Shown here in pieces: positions 11,815-24,035 of a stretch of 64,000 nucleotides of DNA. The stretch is from Rhyacophila brunnea. Taxonomy: Eukaryota; Arthropoda; Insecta; Trichoptera; Rhyacophilidae. The stretch lies in NCBI GenBank assembly GCA_022495005.1, contig JAGYXB010000200.1:620001-684000 (forward strand), written 5' to 3'. The notes under the pieces were generated by a model that ran no database searches, had not been told where the DNA came from, and was given only the letters and a program-made list of their open reading frames with translations. The translations under genes were made by a program, and so were the position numbers. How positions within the stretch are numbered: the first letter of the stretch is position 1; every line of letters starts with the position of its first letter.

Positions 11815-12310
11815 TTGGTCGTACACTCATGGCTGAGGATCGTGACCTCATTTGAATTTCGCCATCCTTTGAGCGACCAAAACTTTCCATCCTTCTCGAT
11901 CTTCCGATTCCCTCAGGGAAGAATGGATGGTGCCCCCAGTCAGCTCTTTCACTTGGTCGCTCTAGCACGCAGACGCTCTTCCTCTGCTTCGCCTTCTCTG
12001 GAGGCCACCCAAAACTACTAGTTTCTTCAGATTTTCCGGTCCGCGCTTGACAATATGTCCAGAAAACTGCAGAATTCTTCTCAGACATATTGTCGAGAGC
12101 CGTTCCTTTACCTTCAGTCTCTGGATGATTGACTGGTTCCAAGAAATACGAAGCATTCGTCGCCAACACCACATTTTAAAGGCATCAATTGCCTTCCGTT
12201 CCTTTGCCTTTAGGGTCCACGACTCGACTCCGTATAGAAATATGGAGAACACTAATGTTTTCACAAGCATCATTTTTGTGGCATTCGAATTCCCCAATCC
12301 TTCCATATAG
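11815..12310 (-). pseudogene. LINE reverse-transcriptase C-terminus, copy 1 of 3 on this strand
   Basis: Minus-strand frame 12,306-11,962 reads MMLVKTLVFSIFLYGVESWT, AIDAFKMWCWRRMLRISW, RLSTICLRRILQFSGHIVKR and RGPENLKKLVVLGG: the C-terminal part of a well-known insect non-LTR reverse transcriptase. A segment is missing after RISW (the usual TxHRTN block), and a frameshift at about 11,975 moves the rest (SDQVKELTGG...) into another frame. Further in-frame stops occur near 11,850. The same sequence recurs, more decayed, at 13.9 kb and 21.9 kb in the same direction. Confidence 0.8.
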
Positions 12311-12419
12311 TAAGTAGTAATGCGTGGTATCGTATTTTTTTCAATCTGTATGCGCCTTCTTATTTCCGCTTCGCATCCGCTCTTTCTACTGATCGTCGAT
12401 CACAGATCTCAAATCCAAG

Positions 12420-13090
12420 ATTAATATTTCTATGTGATTAATTCAGATACGTTGATTTGACTCATTATTTTTCATATTTATGCATGCATTCATTATCATT
12501 ATTGAATAATAACATTTTTATTAATACACTTTAAAATGCTTAAGTAAAGATGCTAAAATATGTCCCATTAAATTTGAATTCTGTAAAGAATAATACAATT
12601 TCAGGAAAGGGAGGATTAAACAGAGCCTTTTACGAAAAAAGGTTTAGGAGCACTATCTCTTTGGGGTTCCATTTATACTGGGTTTACCTTTGAATTGATT
12701 ACTACCTTCTCTACAGACGAAATTCATACCTTGTTTTCTTTGTAGGTGGTTGCTTTGATGATATTTTGTAAGAAGAGAAAATGAAACAATAATCATACTG
12801 CCTTCACAGATCATTTTGAATTTTGAAAGGGAAATAATATTACGACGTGCCTTGTTTTATAAGAAAATATTATAATATGCTAAGTTAGAATAAATTCATC
12901 GGATCCAGCATAACTCTGCATCACAGACTAGATATCGCCTATTAAAATACGAGATGTCAGGATGAATAAACGGCGGCGCAACTGGACAGTGGAAATACGA
13001 ACGCCACACACATGAATGAATAATTGTGTAAAACAACAAGAGTTGAGTCTTAATTTCCAGAAACTTAATATTATATAGTGTCTACGTGTA
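12420..13090. other. no gene recognised
   Basis: AT-rich; I see nothing that can be named in it. Confidence 0.4.
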
Positions 13091-13091
13091 A

Positions 13092-13318
13092 TGTGTGGCT
13101 TAAGCGTCGGCCAATAGCGTCGCGGGTCTCAAGATCGAATTCTGAGTTTGGCAAGTACACATATTGTTTTTCAATTATTTATGTATGATTCAGAGTATGG
13201 ACCTAATAGGTTGTGTAAGTGGCTGATATCCATTTCTCATAAAAAACTATTTCTGTTAATACAAACCTCCATTATGTGTAGACCAATATGATATTATCAA
13301 GATCGGACATGGTCAGAA
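13092..13318 (+). mobile_element. SINE-A, tRNA-derived, diverged
   Basis: The head ggcttaagcgtcggccaatagcgtcgcgggtctc and B-box remnant (agatcgaattctgag) match the 820-1,020 copy, as does the tail aatacaaacctcc...gatcggacatggtc. This copy has a longer middle, with tgattcagagtatggacc and gtaagtggctgatat; part of this middle is also kept in the 62-kb copy. Confidence 0.65.
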
Positions 13319-13904
13319 TAATAAAATGCAGTGCATATTGAAGTAAAGACCCATGTCAATGGTGTACTTTGAAATGTTAACCTTGCACTGAACTACAACG
13401 ATGTTATGACATACATTTCTCAATACTTTACAAACTGCAAACTCTATGTCAACGATTTTATATTATTGCAATAATATTACGATCAACAAGATTGCGAAAT
13501 AATGTTAAAAAAATACTATCAACGCTAATTTTATTAATATCAATGTTGTAAATTATTAATTAATAAAAATTGTACAATACTCTTGATAGTTTAGACGTTT
13601 AAACATATTGCGTTTAAAAATATGGATTCATTTCTTACGATTATTGCACAATATCTGAATGTGAAAACACGTCATCAATACAAGTATTTGAAACAATCAT
13701 GAACATTGTCTTATAAGTTATGTAATCATTTTAAATATTCGACTTTTTTCTACTTGTTGGTGCAAATTGTAATTTACGTATATTAATTCTTTGCTCATAT
13801 CATTCGTATGTGTGGCGACTAGATGTCTGTCGTCAAGTTGTATTGGCGATCTGTTGGTTCAAGGTTCGATTTTTTTATTATTCACTGTCTTACAGATCAC
13901 CTTG

Positions 13905-14245
13905 AAATTCTGTCATCTTTGAACGAGCAATACTTACCTCCCCTTTCAATTCTCTGTTTTTCTCATGGCAGAGACAATGCTGCCTTCTGCCAGCTTCTTT
14001 ACTTGTTAACTCCAGCACACTGACTCTCATCGTCTGTTTTGCCTTTTCTGGAGGCTACCTAACCACCAATCTTTTCAGGTTGTCTGATCCAAACATTATG
14101 TCAAAATAAACTGTAGAATGCGTCTCAAACATATTTTTGAGAGCCGTTCGTTTATATGTAGTCTCTGGATGATTAACTGGTTCATCTTGTTCTCTTTCCA
14201 AGAAATACAAATCATTCGGCGCATCCATGACTCGATTCAAAGGCA
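13905..14245 (-). pseudogene. LINE reverse-transcriptase C-terminus, copy 2 of 3
   Basis: DNA-level match to 11,815-12,170, for example the tctctggatgattgactggttc region and the cttttctggaggc region. Frames are broken throughout; the minus strand still shows VNHPET and SDNLKRLVV remnants. Same orientation as the other two copies. Confidence 0.65.
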
Positions 14246-14732
14246 AAGACTTTTAAATATTATTTGCGTATTTTTTTGCCGATTTTTTTTAAATATTTTC
14301 ATCCCTACAATTTGACGAATGACCTACTGGACGTCATTTACGCGTATTTTTAACAACTAATAAGTGATATTACTCAAAACATTAGTATAAACCATGTTTT
14401 TCTTGTTTCAGGATGAGAGAAAATTTTTCGGTGGAGAAATCTAGTTAGCAGTTTTGGTAAGTAAATTATATAATATTATCTATCATATTTATAATATTTT
14501 ATATTTAATAAAAACAATGAGAAATTAGAACAGGAAAAAGTCACTTTTTCACTGTTAATGCATACATGATATTAGAAGTAAAAGCTTTTCATCAATTTTC
14601 TAATTTCGGTTAGGTAGGGTTTATTAAGTTATAATATAATCTATTATTAAAATTTATACAAAATAAACACGTGGTGGTAATAAAACATACGCATCTGATA
14701 CGATATTAATTCTTATTGTATACCTAGTCGAT

Positions 14733-15022
14733 TTAGGCACATGACAGATGTTATGTTTCATGATGCTGTGTATCGTGCAATTAGCTTATTTGATGGCATC
14801 ATAAAGGTTGATTTGTTTTTTATTAACTATATAATGTTTGTGGACGTATTAAATAGGCTAAATGTATAATTGTATAAATTATCATATTTCATTAATATTT
14901 ACACATGCTGTCTTTTTATTGTTATTTGTAATTAAGATATTTTTATACATTTGTATTTTATGGCACATTGGCCAATAGCTATAATGCCGTAATACTTTTT
15001 TTATAAATAAATAAATAAATAA
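14733..15022 (+). mobile_element. LINE-T 3' end, 5'-truncated copy
   Basis: It starts abruptly in the coding tail at catgacagatgttatg and ends in ataaataaataaataaataaa. The C-terminal frame of the 1-446 copy is kept (DVMFHDAVYRAISLFD ... NRLNV, stop), and the 3' UTR blocks (cacatgctgtcttt, cattggccaata, atgccgtaatac) are shared. Extreme 5' truncation plus an oligo-taaa tail is the hallmark of target-primed retrotransposition. Confidence 0.65.
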
Positions 15023-15024
15023 AA

Positions 15025-15950
15025 ATCAATAATCCAGTTGTTAAACTCATGGCTAGTTTATAGTGTTTATCTCAAAAATCACCTGTTAACGGACCGTGAC
15101 TTGTGGATGGTATAACAAAAAGAATTAATGAAAAACAGTAACATTCATACAGTGGTAAATGCAATAGTGCATATTATCATAAAAAACCTATTCAAAATTA
15201 AATTATATTAGAAAGTATAATTTTCAATGAAATTATCAATTTAAAATAACTAAAACTTGATTGTAATTATTGTTATATATAAAAATAATCCGTTCAATTA
15301 CGTGTCCACCTCATTTAAACTGTAGAAACAATATAAAGTTAACACAATATGGTACTTATGTAGACATAATTTAATATATTTATAAAATTTTAACAAATAA
15401 ATGTTGATAATATTCTTTTGAACATTATTATGTGCGTTATAATGTAAAAAAATAAATAGATTATTTAAATAATTTTATTATTTAAAATACGTTGAAGATT
15501 TCTCTCAACATCTAGCCACGTCAATAAGCTGACGTAATCATCCAACTTGCATCAAGCTATCTCTATTCTAATATTATAACAATGTATAATATACAAATTT
15601 TTCTTTTGTTTATTATAGTCTATTATGAATTATTATAATATTTGCATAATATCTTTTATTTGTTGTCACAGTTTTTTACACGCAGTTGAGTCTGTTAATA
15701 TAATAAAATTCAGACGTATATTAACGCAACCTTTCTATAGATCGTCCAAGTGGACATTTGTTTTGGTAAGGCCATCATACCAATTATGCCTAGCTTAATA
15801 GGGTCCATTCGACCGTCATAGCCCCTTCACAACCTAACGTTTTCTGCAACAAACACATCGGACATTGTCCAATAATACCAGAACCCTTATAATTTTATCA
15901 CAAATGTTGTATCTCGAGTTGTCTTCTAGTTTTAATAGTACATTATTATT
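15025..15950. other. no gene recognised
   Basis: AT-rich up to about 15,720, then more balanced composition leading into the CpG-rich island at 15,950-16,250. Confidence 0.4.
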
Positions 15951-16018
15951 TTGTGCATACAGTAGCTACTTTTACTATTGCAGGTAGTACACCTGGTGTT
16001 ATCGTTAAGTTTTACGCT

Positions 16019-16168
16019 TTATCCAGCGCGCCACTCACGTTGATTGTCTCCAGTTCCAAATCTCATCACAGAGGTCGTAACAATCACATTACTTCCGGTT
16101 CGCACTTTGCACTTTTCCAGAGTGACAACATTATAGGTGAATTTTTCGATGTCGAGAGCGCGGTGCAT
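16019..16168 (-). CDS. candidate first exon or small ORF in a CpG-rich island
   Basis: On the minus strand an ATG at 16,168, just after an in-frame stop, opens 43 codons (MHRALDIEKFTYN ... VRTGSNVIVTT ... RFGTGDNQ) that end at a consensus 5' splice site (c/gtgagtgg, last exon base 16,039). If unspliced the frame stops at 16,019 after 49 residues. The stretch is CpG-rich, unlike its flanks, and contains accggaagt, an ETS-type core promoter motif, on the same strand. An opposing 99-codon plus frame covers the same bases; an island with few stop codons allows both. No family recognised. Confidence 0.3.
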   Translation of the reverse strand: MHRALDIEKFTYNVVTLEKCKVRTGSNVIVTTSVMRFGTGDNQREWRAG

Positions 16169-16671
16169 CAATTACTCGCGCTACCGGCGTTTCCGGTACG
16201 ACAACGCGTACTCTGGCGCTTATTATTTTTTCGTAACAGCTTGTGGAACTGAATTACCTTTAAGTTCATATATGAAAAATATGAAATAGGATTTATATTT
16301 TTCATATTTATTTTACGTCATACACGAAAAGAATTAGCCAAGAAAAAATATAAAAATAAATTTATCTTTAATTTAATCTTAATCTATTCTTTAATTATTT
16401 ATTGAAACTTGAACACAAACAACGTTTAGCAGTATGAATTGGAGTGCTTACTTTATATAATAATTTTTACATAATTATTCAGTTTTACAGGCAATTAAAT
16501 GAGTTTCCATTTGTATAGTTTTATTTTTATCACTTTAATTTTCAAATACTGCAGCAACTTCAGATTAAAAATGATAAAATACCTGAAAATAAAATATATC
16601 TTGATCATCTATTCTGTTGAGTCAATCCTATGAGAGTAAATTTTTAGTACACCGGTTGATTAAACTCCATT

Positions 16672-16962
16672 ATAGTGACAGGCGTACGCGATGTAATAGA
16701 CGTTGCTAAACAGCTGAAATGGAGATGGGCGGGGCACATTGCTCATCGAAAGGACGGCCGCTGGTCAAATGCCGTCATCCAATGGTACCCAAGGGGCACG
16801 AAACGGCCACAGGGTTACCCCAAAATGCGCTGGATTGACGAACTGATAAAGTTCGGCTAAAATACATGGCAGCGAACGACACAGGACCGAGAGAGTTGAA
16901 GGAAACTTGGGGAGGCCTTCATCCAGTAGTGGATTGACCCCGGCTGATGATGATAGTGGTTT
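16672..16962 (+). pseudogene. LINE reverse-transcriptase C-terminus with 3' end
   Basis: The frame reads DVAKQLKWRWAGHIAHRKDG, RWSNAVIQWYPRG and PKMRWIDELIKFG, then a stop at a site where the family continues (NTWQRTTQDRE is still readable beyond it). The 3' end aggccttcatccagtagtgg...gctgatgatgatag is the usual last part and (gat)n tail of this insect LINE group. Only the last ~90 codons remain, so the copy is a 5'-truncated dead insertion. Confidence 0.8.
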
Positions 16963-17835
16963 TGACAGTATCTGATACCCAAAATTAATTCAATTAATAA
17001 TACTTTTGGTCTCTTTACGCCTTTTGTGCATCTTATATAGACAGGGACTCACCAAAGGTGGCTGCTACCTGGGTGCTAGCCCAAAATTGCTATTTCCCAA
17101 ATATTTAAAAAAAATGTTAATATGGCAGAAGTAGGTATAAGAAATTTTATATAACGAAAATTATTAAATAATATATGTTACATACATTCTGAATTATAAT
17201 GTAGACCACCTTAAATCGATATATTATTATGTATCGAATGAAGCACAGAAGCACAATTTATAAATAAATATTTAATGAAATGGAATAGAATTACGTCGCA
17301 GGCGAGTTTTTTTTATCATAAAACTCATTTTATGTTAACTGAATAACAATTTTTTAATAATATCATATAAATGTTTTTTCAGACTTGTTTTTTTGGATCA
17401 TTTTTATATACCTACAAAAATAACAAGTGTAACTAAAATAACGCGAACAAAACTAAATAATTGTGCCCTATTAGATACCAAAATAAAACAAATATTTGAA
17501 GTATTTTATGATTATTATATTCAGTTCATATAGTGTTGGATACAGGCCAAAAGTAGCCCAGGCATAAGTTTGATCCAAATTGGAAACAAACTTTTGAAAC
17601 CATGTAGCTAAATAATAAAATAATATAAACAAAAAAAGATATACGTATACTGTATTATCCTTAAAATAATGTTTATTATGACAGAATGAATTATTACAAA
17701 GTAAACTCAAAGGAACCGCAATTAACATATAAATTTAAAATACTCTTAAAATATTCTCTTAAAACCTATCGGGCTTTATTTTTTCAATGACTCGTTTATC
17801 TGAACTCTATTCAAAATAAAACATTAAAAAAAAAT
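16963..17835. other. no gene recognised
   Basis: AT-rich. The 85-codon minus frame at 17,471-17,728 is hydrophobic and AT-driven, probably chance. Confidence 0.4.
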
Positions 17836-20427
17836 CGGTGTGTGTACTTATGTATGCGCGTAGAAGTTATACTTCTTGGGCGTAATAAAACAAAAAACTC
17901 ATCTTTGCCATACAGCGGTTATAATCGATTCAGAAGTGCCCATGATGAATTAATAAAAAATCAAATTTTATTGGCGTGTTATTATGATTATATTCATTTC
18001 GGTCTCAAGGGTATTTTATCGATATAGATACCGTCAGAATAATATTATGTATGCGAATAAATAATATTATTACAAAATGTACCTACTTTGGAGAAAAAAA
18101 TCTAAAAACCTGTGTTAAAAAAAAATTAGCACACCGCTATTTCGACCATCTTTGCTTAAACAGAATGATGACTGTAGAACTGTTTTCGTAAAAAATAATA
18201 ATTTATTACAAATCAAAAGTAAAACATAGCCGATTTAATGGTTTAACTGAAACGTTATATTGGCTTTTGTAATGAAACATAATAATTATTATTGTCTTCA
18301 ATTATTATAAACCGCTAATAAATAAATTGACATGGGATATGAGAAAAATATTATCCTAAACGGTAAAAATATGTATTTTAGTGTATGAAGTGTCTAAATA
18401 TTATAAATTTACAACATACCATTGTTTGAATTATTTACTAACTAAACATTCACAAAATTTTCTTATTTATTGATATATAATTTTACTCATAAATAATACT
18501 TACATAAATATAGCCTCGAATCTTAATGAATAATCATAATAAAAGTTGCAACATTATTTAGAACACCCGAACGACGCCGCGCAAAATAATTTATGTTGCA
18601 TTGCCGGCCAAAACTTCCGTCTTACGTCCCACGCCAAATTAATGCGTTACATTTGCGCGCGTCACACGCCAAAAATACAATGATCTGTTTTCCCAAATGC
18701 GCTTTAAGAAGTATAACTTCAAAAATTATAGCTTCCTAGTATTATTATTAAACTTGTTCTTATTTTCTTTGACAGAATCCAATATCTTTCGTTTGGATAT
18801 TTTCATCTATCTTGGTTAATTTGTCAAAAATAAATTCTATGGTTTTTTGATTTTTAGTCCCTCAAATATGACTGTATAAATATGTATTTTTTGACTACTC
18901 ATTGCTTACTACCCTCCAGAATGCAAAAATTTGCCACTGGACGTGTGACATCGATTAAGAATCTCAGAGAACTAGAATGTAATTATCTTAAAAATTGAAT
19001 AATTTATTAGCTAACATATGAAAATTAAGTTTTATTCTCACTACTTCTCTATGATAGGAAAAAAATCACATACTTATGCAAAATCAGTTATCGGCTTTCT
19101 TATGTGACAAACATTAGCCGAAGCTAGCCGTTTGGAGTATGTAGCTCATACATGTATAAACGAACACCTTTTTCCTCCCAGATAAATTCCCGTCGATTTT
19201 TGCTGGCCCACCCTATATCATCTCGGTATGTTTTTTTTTATTTGATTCGATTCGTTGTCAAGTCAAAAGATTCGATGAGCTTTTCCAAAAATTTCCCAGG
19301 GGACTCGATCTTCCCTGATGCTGAACGCCGAACGCCGTGGATTATTTAAACAGCAGTCAGACAGACGCAAACATGTGACATCTATTGAGATTGTTGTGGG
19401 GACATTGAAAAAATGACAGGGAAAAAATGTAATTTGATGGGGGTTGTTTGGCTACAACACACTGTTTATAATACCGTTTGTTTAGATTTTTTAAATTTAC
19501 ATACAGTAAATGCACGGTTTATATTCACGGAACATATTGTAAGAATATAATTAAAACTTCACATTATAACATTTTTGGTGAGATTCAAACATTGCATATT
19601 GGCCTATAAGCTGTTTTGTTTTAACCTGAGTATTGAGTATCAAAAACTATGTATTTAACAGCAATCATATTGACGTGAAAATACTATCCACTTAGACTGT
19701 AATCTTTAAAAAAATCAACATTCGTTAATAATCGCTGAATAGATAGTATGTAGTGTTAATAATTATATCAGTTACAAAATCTTTTATCAATAAAATGAAT
19801 ACCATACTATTTTCTTATATTCAATAAATAATTCACAAGATCTATGAATTGAATATTTTTTATTGAACATAATATATAATCTCAAAAGATTTCAAAATAT
19901 ATATATGAAAATTGAAAATTGCCAATTTGAACTAAATTTATTTTTCAATACTTTTTGAAGTTATACTTCTTTTGGGGCATTTGGTTGAGAGTGAAATTAA
20001 GAATTACTGCGCGCGCACACCGTTACGAAAGTGCGCTACAGTATGAAGTTACCTGTGAATCAGTCAGACGCATCGCATATCAAACTCAAGTTTGATAGTA
20101 GAATTGTTACATTACCTAGGCAACGAATTTATTATTGTCGGCCATTTGCAATTCCTTACGCAAACAAACGATTAAACATCAGAGTGACAGTTGTGTTACT
20201 TTAATTTTTTAAAGTAACTAATATAATTTTAAATTTAGTAATATAAGTTAAAGTGTATAGAAATAAACAAACGGCGCTTCAATAAGCGGCCCTTTTCCTT
20301 AAGTGTGTAATTTAACAAGATAATTAAGAGTTAGTCTAAGAATCAAGGTTATCACAAGTTTTGTTATTGTTTTGTTACGCCAAAGAAGTATAACTTCTAA
20401 CGCGCGTACATAAGTACACACACACCG
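17836..20427. mobile_element. 2.6-kb block bounded by ~50-bp inverted repeats (GAAGTTATACTTC element)
   Basis: The left end begins cggtgtgtgtacttatgtat and continues gcgcgtagaagttatacttc; the right end, read in reverse, is the same apart from small changes, and both continue to (t)ggcgtaa. Flanking A/T runs may extend the repeats. Two further copies of the central motif lie inside: gaagtataacttc at 18,708 and gaagttatacttc at 19,957. The block may therefore be one long element or two shorter ones. CpG-rich stretches occur at 18,560-18,665 and 19,990-20,180. No transposase-like frame. Confidence 0.55.
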
Positions 20428-20944
20428 ATTTTTTTAGTCAGTATATTATATTATCTCAATTGTTTTCAAATTATGTATGGTAGTTAATTATAATATGATC
20501 AAACGTTTGCATCATTTCGCATATTTCATAAGTGAGTATTGTTAATATTAAGGGAAAACATAGTAGTGTTATTGTAATGAAGTAAAAATATATCCGGATA
20601 TATAATATGATGAGTCTGTTAATTGCCTTTCATTGTCCCGGCATTTAATTAAATGGAGCAAAACATAATGGGGATTATCATTGTTCCTTCATAATGCCAT
20701 ATTTAGTTACTTATTTGCATACCGTCACGCTCTAATTTGCAATCGGGATAATATGCTTTAACATTACGTTTGAACATCAAACAATATTTGCTTGTAGAAT
20801 ACATTTTAAATAATAAATTTATCGATTTTCGGTGGGTAGATAATATTCTCCACTCATTTAGATAAATAATCTAATATTATATTCTAAAGGCATTGAACTT
20901 TACGTCTCAAACAATAAGGAAATAAAACAATTCTGTAAACCTAT

Positions 20945-21110
20945 ATAATTAACGAACATAAATAACTTTAAAAAATCTTCTGAGAAAATATATTATCACC
21001 AATAGAAAAAATATTTTTGAAAAAAGTAAGACAAACCGCAGGAATCGAACTTGCATCTATCGGGTATCGCGCCCTTACAAATATATCACTATGTTAAAGG
21101 CGTGATACTT
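20945..21110 (-). mobile_element. SINE-C, tRNA-derived (minus)
   Basis: Read on the minus strand: gggcgcgatacccgatagatgcaagttcgattcctgcgg, with a clear B box (agttcgattcc), followed by the body also seen at 3,712-3,890 (cttactttttt, attggtgataatatattttctcag). A second body piece lies at 21,352-21,410. Confidence 0.5.
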
Positions 21111-21884
21111 AATTTTGACAAATTTTAACCGATGGCTTTCCAAATTGAACTAGTATTGGCGATCTGCTTTTGTCTTTTAAATCAAAGCAGGTATTATTTT
21201 AATTAATAACCGAAGTCACGGATCAATGCAAGATTTTTCGTTGTAACTTACTTGAACTTGCTAATAATTTTTAATAAACTATTTCTTTTATTTAACGAAT
21301 AATTCACAAGATTTAATATTGTTACATTCTATTTATCTAAAATGAAAGAACATATGAGAAAATATATTATAACCAATAGAAAATATCTTTTTGAATACAA
21401 TTAAGTTAGATGAAAAATTCTAGTCACAAATCTTATAAAAGTATTAACATACTATTTACCCGGTATTGCTCCTTACTTAATTAAATGTGGTGTATTATGA
21501 AACTTTCTAGTTGGTATAATAGTACAAATTTTAATTGTCGTTTTGACATAAAAGTTAAATATTACTATAATATATTATTTCTATAAATATATGGGTTAAT
21601 TTTTTGTGAATGCTCACTTCATACGGAAAAATTGAGATGCGTAATTATCAGATAATATATTATATGTTAACAAAGGAATGTAAATTAATCATAAATCATA
21701 TCATTGGCAAAGAAAACGTTCTGAATAATATTTCACAATATATTTAATTATCCGATTGGCAAGAATATCTGCAAAATTTTCTCCACAAATCTTTTTTATG
21801 CTTTGCAAACAGTTCCTTGTTATTTTAAGAAAGCATCATTAACAATATATACCTACGTATATTGAATTAGAACTTATGATATTC

Positions 21885-22140
21885 CCTCGTAGTTGAGGAT
21901 CGCGACAACATTAGAACTTTTTCATCTTTTGAGCGACCAATACTTTACACCCCTCTCAATCCTCTGCTTCTCTCAGGGCATAGTTGATGATGCCCTCCAG
22001 TCAGCTCCTTCAAGTGGTCGCTCCATCGCGCCGACGCTCTTCCTCAGCCTTTTCTGGAAGCTACTCAAATATCTCTAGTTTGTCCAGTCCGTGCTGAAAA
22101 ATAAGTCCACAAGACTTCATAATGTGTCTCAGACATAAGC
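21885..22140 (-). pseudogene. LINE reverse-transcriptase C-terminus, copy 3 of 3
   Basis: DNA-level match to 11,820-12,095: ctgaggatcgtgac, gagcgaccaa, tctctcagggca, ccagtcagctc, cttttctggaagc, and the cagacat end. Frames are destroyed. Confidence 0.65.
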
Positions 22141-22359
22141 TATACGTATATTATTTAAAAAAAATCTTGTATAAATTAAACTGTCCAACGTAATGAAAAT
22201 TCTAACAATAATGATTTTAATGATAAACTGTTATTTAATTAAACGAATAACTGCGAGGTCAAATTTATTATAACTGTTATGAATTTTATTTCTACCTTTG
22301 TCAGCAAAAGGGCGTTAGTTATAATTTTCAACTTAAAAGGACAGCAATCTGTTTAAAAA

Positions 22360-22778
22360 TAATTGCAAGATAAAAATAACTTTTTATATATTACGTTTTT
22401 AAATTTTCTGTTGAATTATTATGCTCAATATGCTCAAACTTGTACTTGATATGAAGTAAATAAAAACAAACAAATTTAATATAGAATACTGAAATTTCCA
22501 CTGTAACCACCTTATTAGAAACCTATAATAGTCTTTTACTTTTTACGGATTTTTATAAAATAACTTTCCATACAAAACAGAAATAACTGAAAATGGATTC
22601 AATTCTGCTTAAAGATGGCTAAAAGTATTAAAAGATTGCATTGGCATCATGTTCTGATATATTCTAAAAGTTTCAAATGTCTAGCTAGTCGGGAAGTTAG
22701 TTAAAAATCGATTCTAAGATTTTTACTGGACAAACAACCACCGGACAAACAAGAATACGAGCCAATAAAAACGTTGTA
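22360..22778 (+). mobile_element. HINE-2 (plus)
   Basis: Same plan as HINE-1: aattgcaagat, hairpin remnant (ataaaaataactttttat), then attacgttttt, all body blocks, and the end aaaaacgttgt. The stem is imperfect in this copy. Confidence 0.65.
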
Positions 22779-22779
22779 A

Positions 22780-24035
22780 TAAAATATTAGCTTCGCTATT
22801 TATGTATTTTTATAACTTACTAAGCACTTTGCCACAAAATACATATTACTTGGTCAGAGAATGTCTCTTAATGATCCACTTTTGGGACATTAAATATTAC
22901 ATTTTAAATAATATTAATCCAAAATAACTCATTTTTACTAAAATGTTTTCAATGACTTACTTTTAATTAAACCTCCTATAATCTGGAGACTTGATTAACA
23001 TATTATTGATTACAAGAGTTAGTTTAACTGATCAATGCTTATTCTAAGAGTACGAATAAAAATATGAAAGAGAAAACATAACCACACATCGATGTCCTAA
23101 ATGAAAATTATGCCAATTGGGTATATTGATTGCTAAAACATTAATTTAATAATTATGTGAATACAAAGACAAGCATTGAAATTATATGTAGACTAATAAA
23201 ATATAATTTTAATTCCGTTTTGTAGAAAAATCGTATACTTATATATTATTACTTTCATGTAACATACTGATTCAGATTAAATCTCATTTAAAACATAGCA
23301 ACAAGTAAAAGAAGACTTCATCTGTATAGAAGTAAAAGTCATTAATAACGTTATTTCATGCAGTTAGACGTAAAATAAATACTTAGTGGGAAAATCATTA
23401 TTTTCTCCAAACATGGAAATGCACTCAATGATTTATACTTCAAATTGTATACTCGTGTTGGTGTGGATGGTTTGCAGTCTGTAAAAAGTTTTCTCTCTTT
23501 TACGAAGTAAACAACAAAAGAAAATGTATTGTTTTCCATTTTACTAAACACATCGATAGTTTAATAGTCAAAATAAATGTATTGTATATTAATTTATTTA
23601 TAACCAGCAATCGCTAGCAATTTTGTCCACATGAAATACTAACTCTTTTTGAATGTTGTTTATACACCTAATATTACTTTTCAAATCAATGAGATTAAAT
23701 TTTGGTTAATAAAATCATGGGTCACATAATTGAAACTGAAAAACTCTTTATTTAATGCTTGGTCTTTATTTCTTTACTTCCATATACATGAATAATGAAT
23801 CGCGAGGATTTTTGGGCAGTCCTGCGGTAGTACAACGCCCTTTTGGTGCCACTGTATTGTTTCTAGAAAATTTTACGTATGCAGGTGTCGTTTCGAAAAC
23901 CGATCATCATTATTTGAAAACTTAACTAAAATTTAAACAATGTATATATTTTGTTTGATATTTTCTACACAACACAGTGCTGTTGAAATGCTTCAATTTT
24001 TCGAATTAAATCTTAATATTAAATTAATTAATAAA
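22780..24035. other. no gene recognised
   Basis: AT-rich; the 66-codon minus frame at 23,351-23,551 shows no recognisable motif. Confidence 0.4.

Noticed and set aside
13823..13870. tRNA-like B box (ggttcaaggttcgattt)
   Set aside because: No A box at the right distance and no second copy.
21029..21090. tRNA gene on the minus strand
   Set aside because: Same reasoning: a shared body follows and a second copy lies at 3.7 kb.
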